Assembly: GCF_958298935.1 (NCBI RefSeq) | Contig: NC_084943.1 | Span: forward strand, 12,641,001-12,705,000 | Reading direction: 5' to 3' | Length of the DNA: 64,000 bases | Origin: Phragmites australis | Taxonomy: Eukaryota > Streptophyta > Magnoliopsida > Poales > Poaceae | In this document: in pieces, positions 10,365 through 23,303 of the stretch | Layout: every line of letters begins with the position of its first letter | Numbering within the stretch: position 1 is the first letter of the stretch | Notes under the pieces: model-generated | The model's input: the letters and a program-made list of their open reading frames with translations, nothing else | Databases searched by the model: none | What the model was told of the DNA's origin: nothing | Position numbers and translations under genes: made by a program

Positions 10365-13300
10365 TGTCACACCCGGTTTTAAGACCAAAACCAGATGTAA
10401 ACTATATGTATGCCAGGATCAGTTATTCATGCATATAGCGACTTCATTAGTGTAACAGACACAGTGCTTCCTATTACAACGTTAAATTATTACAAAATGA
10501 CCCCACACGGGTCTAAAGAAAAGAACACCACAGCGGAAAAAGGAACGGCGCAGCTCCAAGCCAACAGGCAGCCGACCGAGAGTTCCACAAGCCTAGAACC
10601 CGGCATCATCCTCGGGGAAGTCGTCCTCTGGAAATTCTTCAAAGGTTTCACCTTCTGAAACAGCAAGCGTGAATCTTTCCAATACTCAACAAGTGGGGGA
10701 AAAATGAATTTGAAATGGTGGCTTGAAACAAGGTTTCCTATTCTAGGGTTTCATTTGCATAAAAGCCGATTTTTAGCCCTGAACTATGGAAAACAAATTT
10801 TTATTTTAACCGGGAAAAGATGTACCAAAGATTTTCTTTATCCTCCGGGAATTCAACCCAATTCCCAAAGATTTTCTTCAACCTCCGGGAATTCAACCCA
10901 ATTCCCAAACCAAGAGAAACACCCACCCGACTAATCATGTGAGGGTCCATGCTGCTCATAACCGTGAGCACGGCTGGATATTCAATTTGACACTCTGCAG
11001 AGTTTGTGCACTTTACCCACGAGTTGTGATCTTCTCTGTTGCCGGCACCTGATGGTACCTTACACACTTCCGGGGTGTGCGCCAAGAGATCACTACGAGG
11101 CTTTTCCAAAGAGCCTCTCAGTATGCACTTTGCCCACTGAGGTTTCACCTTCGTACATAAGTGGAGTAACCCTCCACCCCAGAAGCCCCCTCTTGTGCCG
11201 GGTAGAATCGGGAAGTAACCCTTCCTTTTCTACACATCCGATTGGCTCATACAACACTGGGAGAACATCTAGTTACTAGGCCAAGCCGTGCCATATTGGT
11301 CTCGTGGTTGCTTTGTTTGCCATGGATGTTCTCTCCACGAACCGGTCCTTAAAATGGTCTGGGCAAGACCTCCAATAACCCCATAAGGGTATATTACCAA
11401 AAATTTCCAAACAACCAACCATGTTGGGAAAAGTAGCCCTTTCTTGCCCAAAACCCCAATTATCTTTGTTGTTAACTCCCTTAACAACATCAGTTTCCAT
11501 GATATTCTTTCTATATCAATTTTTAGTTTATAACTCAAGATTCATCACCTACACACTACATGTTCATCTAAAGCATGGCTAAGCATAAACATGATGATCT
11601 TGTATGGATAAAGCATCTATATCTAACACTAATATTTGCTATACTACCCATTTTTGTAAAACAGCATGCATATTTAACAAAGACTCCCTTTATGTAAAAA
11701 CTGGGTTTGCAACATGGTCAAGACACTTGCCTTCGTCGAAGTGTTGCACAGGTCCTTCAAAATCTTCCTCCTGAAGGTTGCCGAACTCCTGGACTGAATC
11801 GTCTACACGAGCACACAATCTAGCATAAGAACAGTACACCAAACATTCCTAAAACTAGATAAAAATCCTATAAACAGATTCTACGCGACTCTAGGATCGT
11901 TTGAGCGCGAAAATCGCCTAAATCGGAGCTATGAACAAAAAGTTATTGAAGCTAGACACCAACTATATCATCAAGGCTACAAGGATAAGGATTCATCAAA
12001 AAGTTAAGGTAGAGACAATGCATCAACATAGGTTCTACCCATATCAGCCCGATACTGGACTCAATACATGCAAATATACATAAAGCATAATTTATCAATT
12101 TAGACTCCAATTAATTTGAACAAAGGGTGCAGTATGCTTAGATGCTTGCCTTTCTGCTCTGGGGTTTGCCCGATACTTCCGAACAGAACTCGCAGCCTCG
12201 GTGTCACCATATCACACTCGCGTCACGCTCTGGACCTTCGTTCACTAATGAAGAACGCATGCAATGATGAGCATGAAGGAGGTGCAATGCTTCGTGACAT
12301 GAGTTTAAAGCATTAACAATTTCCTTAACTTTACTTATCGTTAAACATTTACTATTTTGTGGATTAATTAAGCTTAAAACAAAGCTTAGCCCTAATTAGA
12401 AAATTAACTATGCTTAGCATGAGTGTGTGTATTTATATTGAACAGGGCATAAATTAACAAGATTTACAAAATTGATTTCATCAATTTTGGAGCTACCAAT
12501 AATTTGTTATGGATTAATGAAGATCAAACCCGTTTTATTAACCCATGAGATTTAAATACATATTTCATAGCTCCAAGTATTTTTAACATGTAGATTATGC
12601 TCACACAAACCCAATAAAATTGGTTTCACTATTTTTGGAGCAATATTCTGTTTTCTATGCATTTTACAAATCTCAGTCGATTTAATAGTTGAATGAATAT
12701 TCTATTTCGTATTTACCGATTAAATCCGAATATTAAATGGGCTGAAAACTTTTTGCACCTTGGCCGAGCTATTCACGGTCGCTAACAGCGGCCCAGGCAC
12801 ATTTGACCACGGGTCAAAATCGACCCACACCCAGGGCACACAGTGCCGGCGCCACGGGCGAACTCGCCGGTGGCAAACGGCAGCGCGGCGCGGTCAGCAT
12901 GACACAAGGGACTTGATTGAAGGTCGTGTGGTCACTGGCAATGTCCGGAGGGCGGCCATCGATGGCAAACGGCGGTAATCAACAGCGGTGGCTCGGTCAA
13001 GCACACCAGCAGCCAAACGGCGGCGTAATTGACCCGGCCAAGCACTCTTATAGAATCTACGCAGGCATGTGGACTTAACGACACGGCTAGTTTCCGACGG
13101 GCCCGATGGTCGCTCAGTCGGCAGCGTGCACCGAGGTGGTGGCGGCAGGCGGCTCACGCGGAGAAGCGCGCCGACGATAGGCCAAAAAGAAAACGGCGCG
13201 CACACTAGTTATACGAGGGCACCAGGGAGCTCACCACGTAGCAAGATGGGTCGGAGAGGCAGCGGGTCAACGGCTCAGTGTTGAGGTGTGGGGTGGAGCT

Positions 13301-14167
13301 GCCAGAGCCGAGGAAGACGGCGCCCGCACGGTGAATCTGGTTGAGGAAGGGTGGAATCCACGTGAGAGGCGGTCGGTGATGCTCCCTCAGTTCTCCCTCT
13401 TGCTTCTTGTGGCTCGGGCTCGACAGAGTCGTGTTCGGGCGCAGTGGATTTGTAGGCGGCTACTGTTGTGGTGCTCTGCTCTCTTGGCTTGAGGCCAAGT
13501 GAGAGAGGGAGGAGTGAGCAGGCGGAGAGCGAGGGCAGGGAGAGGATAAGGACCGCAACCATGCCTCAGTGCCATACTCCAGTTTGTTCGGCGACGTGGC
13601 TGAGCTCCAAAGTCCACAAAACTGGCGCCGCCGTCTGCGTAAAGCTCAGTGAGAGAGGGAAAGACTAAGAGAAAGAGAGGATGACCGGTGGGGCCCCCAT
13701 GAACAGTGACGACCGAAGCAAAATATCCCCTCCACTTATTCTATTCAAAAGAACACCTTCCTGTGGTCCAAAAATTATGGAACAAATTTTGTGTGAAACT
13801 ACAATTCATGTGCAACACATTTGAACTAGTTTGACCCACAATGTCTGAGCCAATTTCAAACTAAAATTCTTCAAAAATGCCACCTTTTCTAAATTTTGGT
13901 AAATTTTATGCATTCAAAACCATCTCAAAATTTTTGGGAAAATTCATTTATATTCTTCATATTGCATTGACTAATTTCTAAAATTGTTCCCAACCCTATG
14001 TTGCATAGCAATATTCTGAGTTGCTTAACAACGCATCACTTAATATTAACTTTAACAATTTCAGTTCAATTTAAAACACATGCCAAGAGTTGCTCAAAAC
14101 AATAAACGTGATGCTAATGATACTCATTAATGCTTAATGGCCTGATTAATGACTTTGGGCTATTACA
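10365..14167 (-). mobile_element. Hybrid 5' LTR: family A inner part, family B outer part
   Basis: From 10365 to about 11946 this LTR matches the family A LTR (1520 to about 3104) closely. From about 11947 to 14167 it stops matching family A. Instead it is homologous, in reverse complement, to the first two-thirds of the family B solo LTR at 40305-43950. For example, its minus-strand start TGTAATAGCCCA aligns with TGTCATGGCCCA, and both share ttgttttgagcaa-like and gatgcgttgttaagcaactca blocks. The change happens in the shared string gttat/ttga. In element terms the U3 side is B and the R/U5 side is A. This is either a recombinant LTR or a deletion that fused two neighbouring LTRs. Confidence 0.8.
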
Positions 14168-16451
14168 GAACATTACATGTGACATGGTGTTTTTCGTCGT
14201 AGCGTGAATAGACCCTAACCATAAAGAGGTGCCGAAAACAAACATTGGCATGTACGGTACGCCTAAAGAGTAACCTAACAGCATGCCATTGCTAAACTAA
14301 ATTGCCTTAGGGAATGGAAATAGGCTAGGGTATAATAGATGCTCTCTACTGAGTGCACCTAGGATATTTGCCCTTTCTTTGGGCATCAGGTCCCGCTGCC
14401 TTGGTGCAACGGGCCCTCTCTCGCTTCCTTTCCCTCTCTGCTTCGCTTGCTTGAGCCGCAGTGCACTCCTCCTGCTGCTTCATCCGTAGTTCATCCTGAT
14501 GTTGCTCGTACTCTCAGTGTTGGTACGCTTCCCTCCTCCATCACATCTCCATATCCACCCACCGCTTCTGTCCTCATTTTGCTCCATGCTGAGCTATTGC
14601 CTGAAGTCGCAGAGAGGTGGAGGAGACTGGACAAAAGAAACAAGAGGAGGGATCAGTAAGAAATTGCATAAAATCATATGGAAAGGCATACATGGGTGAT
14701 CTATGTCGCTATACCGGTGGGTACTCGTATGGTCCATGTCGAGGCTTATCGTACTCGTAGTTGGCACATATGAAGAAGCATAGGACATAGATGTTGGATA
14801 TGTCCAAAGACTCGCAAAGCCTACAAAGGTTGCCACAGAAGCATATCAGTGGTTTGACCCCCTGGGGGATGAAAATCCCCCAATGTTTCTTGGGTGGGCT
14901 TGGTGGAGCTGAGAAAGATATTTCAGTTGAGGGAGCTGAGGAAGGAGTGGTCTATCCATGGATGATGGAGGGGTTATTTATAATGGATGGGGGTTGGTGC
15001 ATGGATGGAGTGCAAGGGCTTCGCAGAGGGTGGAGCATAGGATGCCTTGTGAAACCTGAAAAAGTTGTGGCATTGATGTGTGGCAGAGATTCCCTTTGGT
15101 AGCTCTTGCTTGGCGTGGTCATTTGATTCTGCAAAAGTTGGGCTAGTAGTTATTGTTGCCTCTGCAAGCAAGGCAGGGAATCCAATGATATTGTCCTTAC
15201 AAATAACATCTTGGTAGATTGGTAAGCATTTATTGAAGAAAGTAAAGTACATCAAATCAAGGGCCATCGTAAGCATTTGTTGCCTATTTGTGGCTATAGT
15301 ACCTAAGGCAATATGCACCGTCTTGTACCCTACTCGTACGCTGGTGAGCTCATCAATGTTGCAGTGCGTTGAGGTGACCCCACGCTGTCAACATTTCAGA
15401 ATGACGTAACCTGTCGCTGCACCCTTTTAAGAGCAATGTGACCGCACGGTGCTGAATTGACAGAGTCGCTAAAGTAGTGCATGAACTTTCTCCAAATTAC
15501 ATATCTGCACTTGGTCCATACACCATCGGGACTTGTTGTATATAAACAGAACACAATCGATTTTGAACTCAAACATCTTGTGACCGCGGCCTGTGTCGAG
15601 ACAATGGCGTATCCTCATCCTCTTGATGGCCCCATCGATCCACCACCTCCACACCCCCATTTAGATGTCCATGACAGAGATTTCTTCGGAAACCACAATG
15701 CTCTTTCTTGCTCATTTTGGCCGCCATGTAGACATGGTGATGATGCTGTTATCTAGGTTTATGAGTATTTTGGTGACGTAGGCCGTCGCTTCTTCCGTTG
15801 TGCACATTTCATAGTACGAAGAAATAGTACTCACATTATTTCTTATTTTCTCAAAACCATTTACTTATCTCATATTTCATTTTTTTCTAGATAGATGATT
15901 TTGTGTTTTAGTACTGGATTGACCCGTTGATAGATCCACACATTCAAGAATACATTTGTCACCTGCACGTCATTATCGAGAAACTACAGGAACAATTGCA
16001 CCAAGAGAGATGCAGCAACGTCAAAAGACACTATATCCCACCTCGCATGGTAGGTCGGAGGAACAACTGGGAGTAATTAGGATGTGTTCTAGCGGTCGAC
16101 CGAGAATTTGATTTCGTATTTGATCCGTACCGTGCTGTTCGTAATTGAATAAATTGTATCCCTGAGTCGTGTTGTCATCACATGGTTAATACTAGAGCTT
16201 CAATTAATGTTAGTCCCCTACCTACATTGTTGTTTCAAGAATATGTAACACTTGGTATAAATATGCATCATGAAAGAAACATGTAAGTTACATATGCAAT
16301 GGTAAAATCCACCATACTAACACAGTAGAATATGATAGCAGAATAAGGTAGTAGCATCAGAGTAACTAAACTACTCCGTAAACTAGTGGTCTGAACTAAT
16401 GAAATGAAAAGCTGAACAAATGACAATTATTAATCATAAAAGCAACACGGA
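14168..16451. other. Degenerate region beside the MULE/PMD gene
   Basis: I see no complete gene here. Several minus-strand fragments look once-coding. About 14346-14516 encodes a charged helix-rich stretch (for example DELRMKQQEECTAAQ) ending in a stop. About 14952-15318 encodes a Pro/Ser-rich and then hydrophobic stretch. They may be the C-terminal exons of an accessory gene of the Mutator-like element, but no domain is recognisable. The part at 15480-16450 holds nothing I can name. Confidence 0.4.
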
Positions 16452-19279
16452 CTACCCCTGACCCCTACCCTGACTCCTTTCCTGCACCCTGCCTCTGGCA
16501 CGCTTGCGGCTACGTGCTAACACTAGAACATCGGTCTCGTCCTCCTTCTGAGGATGCTCGTAGGCGGAAGGTGTGTACCAATCTAACGCGTGGCGCTCAC
16601 GTCTGGGCAACTGGGGCTCATAGATGCCTTCTGTCTCCTGTTGTGTAGTCTGAGTGGGAGGTGGGGCACCATACAACTATGATGAGGCCAACACTTCCGA
16701 GGCCCCTACATAGTCAAAGAAGGGGTTCCCGCTAGAGTGCGGCGTACCCCCGGAAACCTGGGTGGTTGTATCGATGCGTATAAAACCTGCATTTTTATAT
16801 TGCACAAACAACTGAGTACTGGCGGAGAAAGCATAATGAATCTAACATTATGGAAAAAAGGGCCATGACATACCTAGTGTGGGAATACACATAGGCGTGG
16901 CAAAACCAGAGCATCCTACAAGCACGGGATGCGGAGTCTCAGGAGTATCGTAGCCATGCCTGATCCAGCCAAGGCCTCCTGTGAACTGGGGGGCGGTCCA
17001 TCCAGAGCCTCCTGCGAAGTGGGGCCAGCCCATCCAAATCCTCTTGTGAACTGGGAGCCGGCCCATCCAGAGCCTCCTAGGAACTGTGGTGCGGCCCATC
17101 AAGAGCCTCCTGCCTACAAAATTAGTAAAATTAAAACCATATGGACCGTTACACATTTAACCATTTGCATAGGAAACTATAAGATTTCTAGGATAAATGT
17201 GCAACAATATTACGAAGAAAAAATACATACAGAATATTTAATTTTTAACAAAATAAAATATTCTTAGACTAAATAAAAAATTCTTATAGTAATAAAATTA
17301 CTTGATCCGGGGGTGGAGGCTGAGGACTAGCATAGTGCTGGTGGACGAAGGCGGAAGAAGATCGTGGGGGCCGCTGAGTGGGATGCGTGGCTGAAGGGTC
17401 ACGTACAATAGCGGCGGGCTGCCGGCAAGATGTGCACTTCACGATACGTCGGGCCTTCTTGGAAAGGCGTGAGAATGCTTCAATGATATCATCGATCGCC
17501 ATTCCACATGTTCCTTTCTCGTGCAGCCTCGTAGCTGAACTCGTCGCCTCCTCATGAATCTCTCTCGCGGCGTCGGACTACGGTACACGACTAATCATTA
17601 GCAATAGCTGTAATGTGAATGTTGAAAGCCATAAGGATTTGAAGATTCCACGTACTGCAATGTGTAGCACAACTCCTGCGTGTCTTGGGTACAGGGCAGC
17701 AGTGCTAGTAGAGGAACGACCGGGGGTCCACAACACGAAGAAGACGTGTGCGAGTTCATGTACTGTACCACTATAGATACTGCTAGTAACTGTAGTCGTC
17801 GTAAGGGGCACCAAACTCGATAACGTCCGCAAGCACATCGCCCCACTGTTGCACCCAGGGCTGCATCCTGATGGTCAGGTTAGCCATGCTCCTTGGTGGT
17901 CTCTTAGTCGACAACCTACAATGGAGTGTCAATTAGAGGAAATCAATACACATAATAAAACGAGGTATGTGACATTACAACTCACGTGTGTACAGAAGCA
18001 GGAACGCGGTCTCCCAGGGGGACTGAGACCTCCTGGCGCCATCCAAACTGGCGCATCATGTGGTGCATGGCGTAGTCTTTGACGAATACGTCGAACACCA
18101 GTTTCTTCCTTGTCAGCCAAGATGCCGAGTGCTTGAAGCACAATTCGGAGATCCCACAGCCAATGGATCACCGTAGCACGAAGTCGGCGGTGTACAGCTC
18201 TCGAATGACCATATCAGCCCTCAGGTGGTCGAACTTCTTAGAGAAAGCCTCATACGCTGAACGCACCTGAACTCCTACCCATTGCGGCTGCAAAATTATA
18301 GTTCTTCTAAGTTAGATTATCAATGTTACAACACTAAAATTTAAATAGTACTTTAAAGGGTGTACCCATCGGCGTGTCTAAGTTAGATTATACATGTCTT
18401 CGCCAGCATACATCTCTAGGGTGCAATGCATAGGCACCACATGTGGTCGTCCTACCTGAAAGCGCTCGAACAACCACAGTTGAAGCAGAAGAGGCATACC
18501 CATCAAGTTGGACACGTTGCGTGTCCTCACACAGATGTTACACAACGCGCGGTAGGTGGCACAAAGAACCGCCGAACCCCAAGACACCTGAGGCACATTG
18601 ATGACTGCTGCGTCAGCAATAGCCCAGGCATAGGCTATCCAAGGTGTGTCCACAGTGTTGCCATGACTGGAGGTGAACATCACCCAACGGAACAACCACA
18701 ATAGGTAAGCCTCCAGGTGTCGAGCAACTTGGTACTTCGTGGGATCCTCGGCCATCCTTTCCACTGCATAATTTGATTGATTGTTAATATCGATAATAAA
18801 TGGACAAAGGACATGCAATATGAAATTAGAGAAGCAACAAAAAATTACTAACTCTGAACTGCTCCAACCACTGCTTCTTTGGGCCATGCTTTTGATGCTC
18901 CTCAATGGGTGCCATGTTTAGTGGCTCAGGTAGAACTCCCTGGAACCTCTCAAAGAAGTCATGGTGCCAACCAGCTGGAGTGACCGAGGGGCCGATTGGT
19001 TCACCAAAAATTGGTAACCCGGTCAGCAAGGAGACATTCTGCAGCGTGACTGTCATATCCCCAAACGACATGTGGAACGTGTGTCTCTGGTCTCCATCGG
19101 TCCACCAAAGCCGAAATAAGAGAAAGGTCATATGAAAACCAATGTGACCGCTCCATCTCTCCCTCGTCCTCCTGACCCTCAGCTACCTGATGCGGACCCG
19201 TGTCCTCATCTGTGGCCTGAAGCATCCGTGCAAGAGGAAGAAGTCCTGCGTGACCCAACCTGCAAATACGTGACCTCAT
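16452..19279 (-). pseudogene. Plant mobile domain (PMD) gene remnant
   Basis: Minus-strand exon-like blocks spell a plant mobile domain, also known as the aminotransferase-like plant mobile domain. In order: HAGLLPLARM and LISALVDRWRPETH (about 19090-19270); FHMSFGDMTVTLQNVSLLTG with LPIFGEPI (about 18990-19085); EAYLLWLFRWVMFTSSHG, WIAYAWAIADA and PLLLQLWLFERFQVGRP (about 18440-18730); VQVRSAYEAFSKKFDHLRAD (about 18210-18290); and a C-terminal IIEAFSRLSKKARRIV block (about 17410-17500) with an Arg-rich end at 16452. A one-base frame change near 19085 separates the first two blocks, so the gene is broken. PMD proteins occur both as host silencing factors (MAIN/MAIL) and as passengers of transposons. 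Lying downstream of a MULE transposase on the same strand, this one is most likely a passenger. Confidence 0.75.
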
Positions 19280-19817
19280 TAGTTACGACAAATTAAATCA
19301 CGTGTGTAAATTGAACCATATGTACGTATTGAACCATCTGTACAACCTGCCGAATCAGTCCGGGTGCAATCGCCAAGCTGTCTTTGGCGCACAAATATGA
19401 AAAAGGGGAATACTCCAAGCGTCATGCGTGGCCTGTAAGAAGCCACGGTGACGATGCCTCCATCTCTGCAAAAATAGACCAACATAAAACACATAATTAT
19501 TGTAAACTGATGATCACATAATTAATACGTCAACAACATAAATCATACACAAATTACTTTATAAGACAGAGAGAACATAAATAATACATAAATGAAAACT
19601 CTTGGTTTTTACATGAAGAACATAAAAAATTATACAAATAATAACACTTAGTTTTTACATCAAGAACATAACAATTACCCAAATAAATAAAGAAACACAT
19701 TGTTCCTAGATAGCATATCCGGCAAGGTCTGCCCCAATCCCATGCATTGCTTGTCCTCCACGTGCAACTCTCCCACAACTACTACCGGTGGATGGTCCTG
19801 CTCCAGCATCGCCGCGG

Positions 19818-21556
19818 TTAGAGTGTGGGCAATCCTTTACCTTGTGCCAACTTCAGCTTCATCCATATCGTTACAAATATGCCTAGTCTGCAGCCGACCA
19901 CATGGTGATGTCTAAGCAGCATCATATAGGGTAGACATATCAGCATATCTCTATCATAAACTGTGAAGTCACCATGCACATTGAATCCACAGAACTTTCC
20001 AGTCCAAGTCAGGACCAAATTTTCCTTCAAGTAAAATGGTGACACATATATTGAGCTTCCCACACCCACTTGTGATAATGCAGCCAGCAAATAACAACAT
20101 GGGAGATGTAAAAGCTTTGGTTTGTTGCAGGAGCATTCGCACCATCCATTGAAAAATTTCCATACGTTCACCTCATGAGTGACAATTCTAGTATCACTCC
20201 CCACTCCTCCTTTTGATCTCAGGGTTATCTCGAAGTGGTGATCATTGACGCCCATGCTACGAACCATATGTTGTACTACTTTCGTGTTCTTTTTTTGGAG
20301 GTACTCCATCATTCGTTGGGCATACAGTGTACGCATTGTTGTATAGTGACTCACAGCAGCTGCATGCCTCTTCTGGTGGTAACCAATAATACCGTACAAC
20401 ATTCCCTCAACGATTGCAACAATAGGGAGTCCACGCAGCCCTCTGATGACCCAATTGTAAACCTCTGCTATATTGGTAGTCATGACGCCATACCTATCAA
20501 ATAACATCAAAATAAATAGGTATCCAGTTTCAAATATACTAGCTCATATTACACATATTCGATAAAGATGTGGCCCAGTACACGAACCTAGCACCTCCGA
20601 TGTCATAAAGTAAGGACCACTTTTCCTTTGGCTCTACCTCAATCTAATCAGAGAAACATTTGATGTTTCTTGCCGACCTTCTTCTCATATTAGGAGGATC
20701 AATGCCTTCTCCAAGAGGCAGCAGCGCCTCTAGTATAGTGTCATCACCAGTAGCCAGCTCCTTATTTCTCTCCTGCACGTGCGTCCTTGTTTCCTTATCT
20801 GCCTCCTTCCGCAAAGCATCAAACTTGCAACTTTGGTTCTGGCTGCACAGCCGCTTGAACATGTCCATCAATGCTTTGCTCTTGAATTGTTTGTGGAAAT
20901 TTTCTCCCATGTGACACATACACCACCTATTCTGTAGGTCATGCCAAGGAAACAACTCACTTGAATCTTCTTGCAGTGTCTTTATAGCAGATAAGATCCC
21001 AGCACGCCGATCATGTATTATGCAAATGTTAGGTCGATCATGAACAATCCTAACCTTAAGATGCCTAAAAAACCAAAGCCAGCTCAACCTTCTCTCACCC
21101 TCCACAAATGCAAATGCCAAAGGAAGTATCTGATTATTTGCATCAACACCAATTGCAGTGAGAATTTGGCCTTTGTACTTACCAGTCAAGAATGTACTAT
21201 CCATGCAAAGCAAAGGACGACAGCGTTGGAAGGACTGAATACACTGACCTAAAGAAAAAATAGCATGCTAGAAAATCCTAGGCTGGTTTCATCAAGTTCA
21301 GTCTCCTTGAAAGCAGTATATGTGCCAGGGTTCCTGACCTTCAGAACTTCAAGCACGCGGGCTAGGATGCAATAAGAAGCATCATATGTACCCCACCGCT
21401 TTTCCAAGGCTTTCTGTTTTGCATGCCAAGCCTTTTGATAAGTAATATCATATTTGAACTGTCGTAATATTGATCGTTGGATGAACGAGCATTCCATGTC
21501 TCGCTTCTGAATAGTCTCAATGAACAATTCATTTGCAAATAATGCAGCAGTGAGGT
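19818..21556 (-). pseudogene. MULE transposase, catalytic and C-terminal part
   Basis: Blocks on the minus strand give the central and C-terminal parts of a Mutator-like transposase, which cuts and reinserts DNA bounded by terminal inverted repeats. The block just inside the CRM insertion (about 21290-21556) has the pre-catalytic stretch QKAWHAKQKALEKRWGTYDA. The MULE domain (20644-21213) carries MDSTFLTGKYKGQ and IIHDRRAGI with the first two catalytic Asp. The block at 19818-20510 carries TTNIAEVYNWVIRGLR and a SWIM-like finger, CECSCNKPKLLHLPCCY, in which the usual final His is Tyr. Blocks are separated by stops or introns. The N-terminal part lies beyond the CRM element at 29167-30135. Confidence 0.85.
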
Positions 21557-22673
21557 TGATGAGGACCTCCCAGCAAATGTGCCAACCCATGGACCAGCTA
21601 AAACAAGTCAAGCACCAATTACACCAATACAAGGACCCATCACACGGAGTCGTGCAAGGAAACTGCAGCAAGAGGTGAACTCTCTCCTTACTAAATTTGA
21701 TTACAATACAAATGAGAACTTTATACTACCTAAATGTTCTACTTTTGTATTGCTAAGGTTTACTCATATTGGAGCTGCTGCTGGACCAAAGGAGACAAGT
21801 TACACCGAGAAGGAGACGAGTTACGCAGAAGCTGAACCATCACACTGACTCCTGACATCAGAGCCATGTTCCAAGAGACACACGCACAATCTGGTCAAGA
21901 TTCACCATGCATAATGCACATGGACAGAAAGATAATCAAGTCTACTTTCACCTCCAACAAACGGCTCGTCTTTTCGACTTCCCATTAAGGAGTAATGACC
22001 ATTTAAGTGAAGACTGCCAGGGAGGCTAAAGATCACGCGAGGCTTCTCGGGAACCCATGTTTTCACCTTTTCATCTCCCTTTATTTTCGTGGAAACTTAT
22101 AGAACTTTCACACCTAGCTAGGAGGGGTGTTCCTAGTATAAATACCTACTGTATCTAAGCCAAAGGGGGCACGATTATGAATTAAGAAAAATCCACCAGA
22201 TGGTGTTTCCAGCCAAGAGCTGTTGAGTGACTTACCCCAAATTTCTTGCGAGTTCTTCATCGACTTGTGAGAGACCGATTCACCGGTATATATGTGAAGG
22301 TTCCTCTGGGACCCCCTAATTCGTGCTCTACGGTTTCCAGTTAGGCTGCACCGTTTTGTGTGGATTAGTCCCGGTTTGTGGTTCTGCGGTCGTTCAGAGA
22401 TCGAGTCGAAATCCATCAAGGTTTCGGTGCCTCTCTCCCCGTCGCTTGGTCGCAACCAACCTTGACCAGTTCTAAAGCTACCCAGTTTGTGTTCTTGAGT
22501 TCGTGGAGATCGAGTCGAGTCCAAGGATTCGGTGCCTCTCTCCTCGTTACTTGGCCACATTCCAACCTTTGTCAGTTATAAAGCTAGTTATCCCGCTGCA
22601 TTTTTCAGCAAGTTATCTCTTGTCGTACCTACTGCCGTGAAGATCGGGCCAACCCACGGGTTTTCCCCTATCA
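21557..22673 (+). mobile_element. 5' LTR of the CRM-type element
   Basis: 1117 bp, from TGATGAGGAC to CCCCTATCA. A TATA box (tataaata, 22137-22144) lies in the expected promoter position. The first part carries an untranslated copy of the coding sequence for the C-terminal end of pol ([14 protein letters not shown], about 21636-21677), since the pol frame overlaps the 3' LTR. Confidence 0.92.
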
Positions 22674-22675
22674 TT

Positions 22676-22685
22676 TGGTATCAGA
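22676..22685 (+). promoter_or_regulatory. Primer-binding site of the CRM-type element
   Basis: TGGTATCAGA starts two bases after the 5' LTR, matching the 3' end of plant initiator tRNA-Met; the following bases (tttcagg) fit poorly. Confidence 0.88.
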
Positions 22686-23303
22686 TTTCAGGTTACCACG
22701 GTAGGTACCATCCCCATATCATCCATTAGTTTATCACCTTTTTACTGTTCCCCATCTTGTGTTATTCGTCATATCCCATAGTCCACAAAAAAGCCACAAA
22801 AAACACCCGAACCTTTGTGTAGTACTGCTGGTCTTGTGTCGTTTACGTCATTTTGTTGTTGGTCACCATCTCCGTTTACACATTGTTATGTATTTCTGCA
22901 CCCTAGTGTTGTGTTAAAAAAGAAAGAAAGAAGAAATCAGAAAAAAGAGTATAAAAAAAAAGAAAGAGAGAAAAGAAAACAAGAGGAACATCAAGAAGGG
23001 TTGCATACTTGTTCTTAGCATTGCAAAATTTCAGATTGGTGCTAGCAACATTTACACATCTTTTGTGTGGTTTACGACACTAGATTTTCAGTGCTACAAG
23101 CCTTCCTTGTTCAGCCATCCAAGCTCCACCATATACCGTAACCGGACCTCTCGACTCGTAAACCGTTCAACCGCTTAATCACAAGCCGTGGTACTGCTGC
23201 ACTAGCACACTCACAGTCTTTGAGAACGCGTAAGAACTTTGGTGAGTAAGAGGTGAGGTTCCACAAATATTACCTATTCCACTATATCTTGTATTGCTCT
23301 AAC
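22686..23303 (+). other. Leader of the CRM-type element
   Basis: About 620 bp of untranslated leader. It contains a purine-rich low-complexity tract (about 22917-22992, mainly A and AAAG/GA repeats). No ORF is supported. Confidence 0.7.

Larger units (their letters stand above)
1520..14167 (-). mobile_element. Tekay-type chromovirus (family A) with one hybrid LTR
   Basis: This is a Ty3/gypsy element on the minus strand. From 5' to 3' it reads: hybrid LTR (14167-10365), iMet-type primer-binding site, extra ORF, gag, protease, RT, RNase H, integrase with chromodomain, polypurine tract, LTR (4564-1520). The chromodomain and the 3 kb LTRs point to the Tekay/Del lineage. The bases flanking the two ends (gccct on the left, gaaca on the right) do not match. 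With the two-family LTR this indicates recombination or deletion after insertion. Confidence 0.85.

Noticed and set aside
1515..14172. Target duplication for the family A element
   Set aside because: Left flank gccct and right flank gaaca do not match, in line with the hybrid right LTR.
14180..14215. gtgtttttcgtcgtagcgtga as a possible left inverted-repeat partner of the motif cluster near 31170
   Set aside because: Similarity is short, imperfect and in the wrong relative orientation over part of its length; no target duplication could be found.
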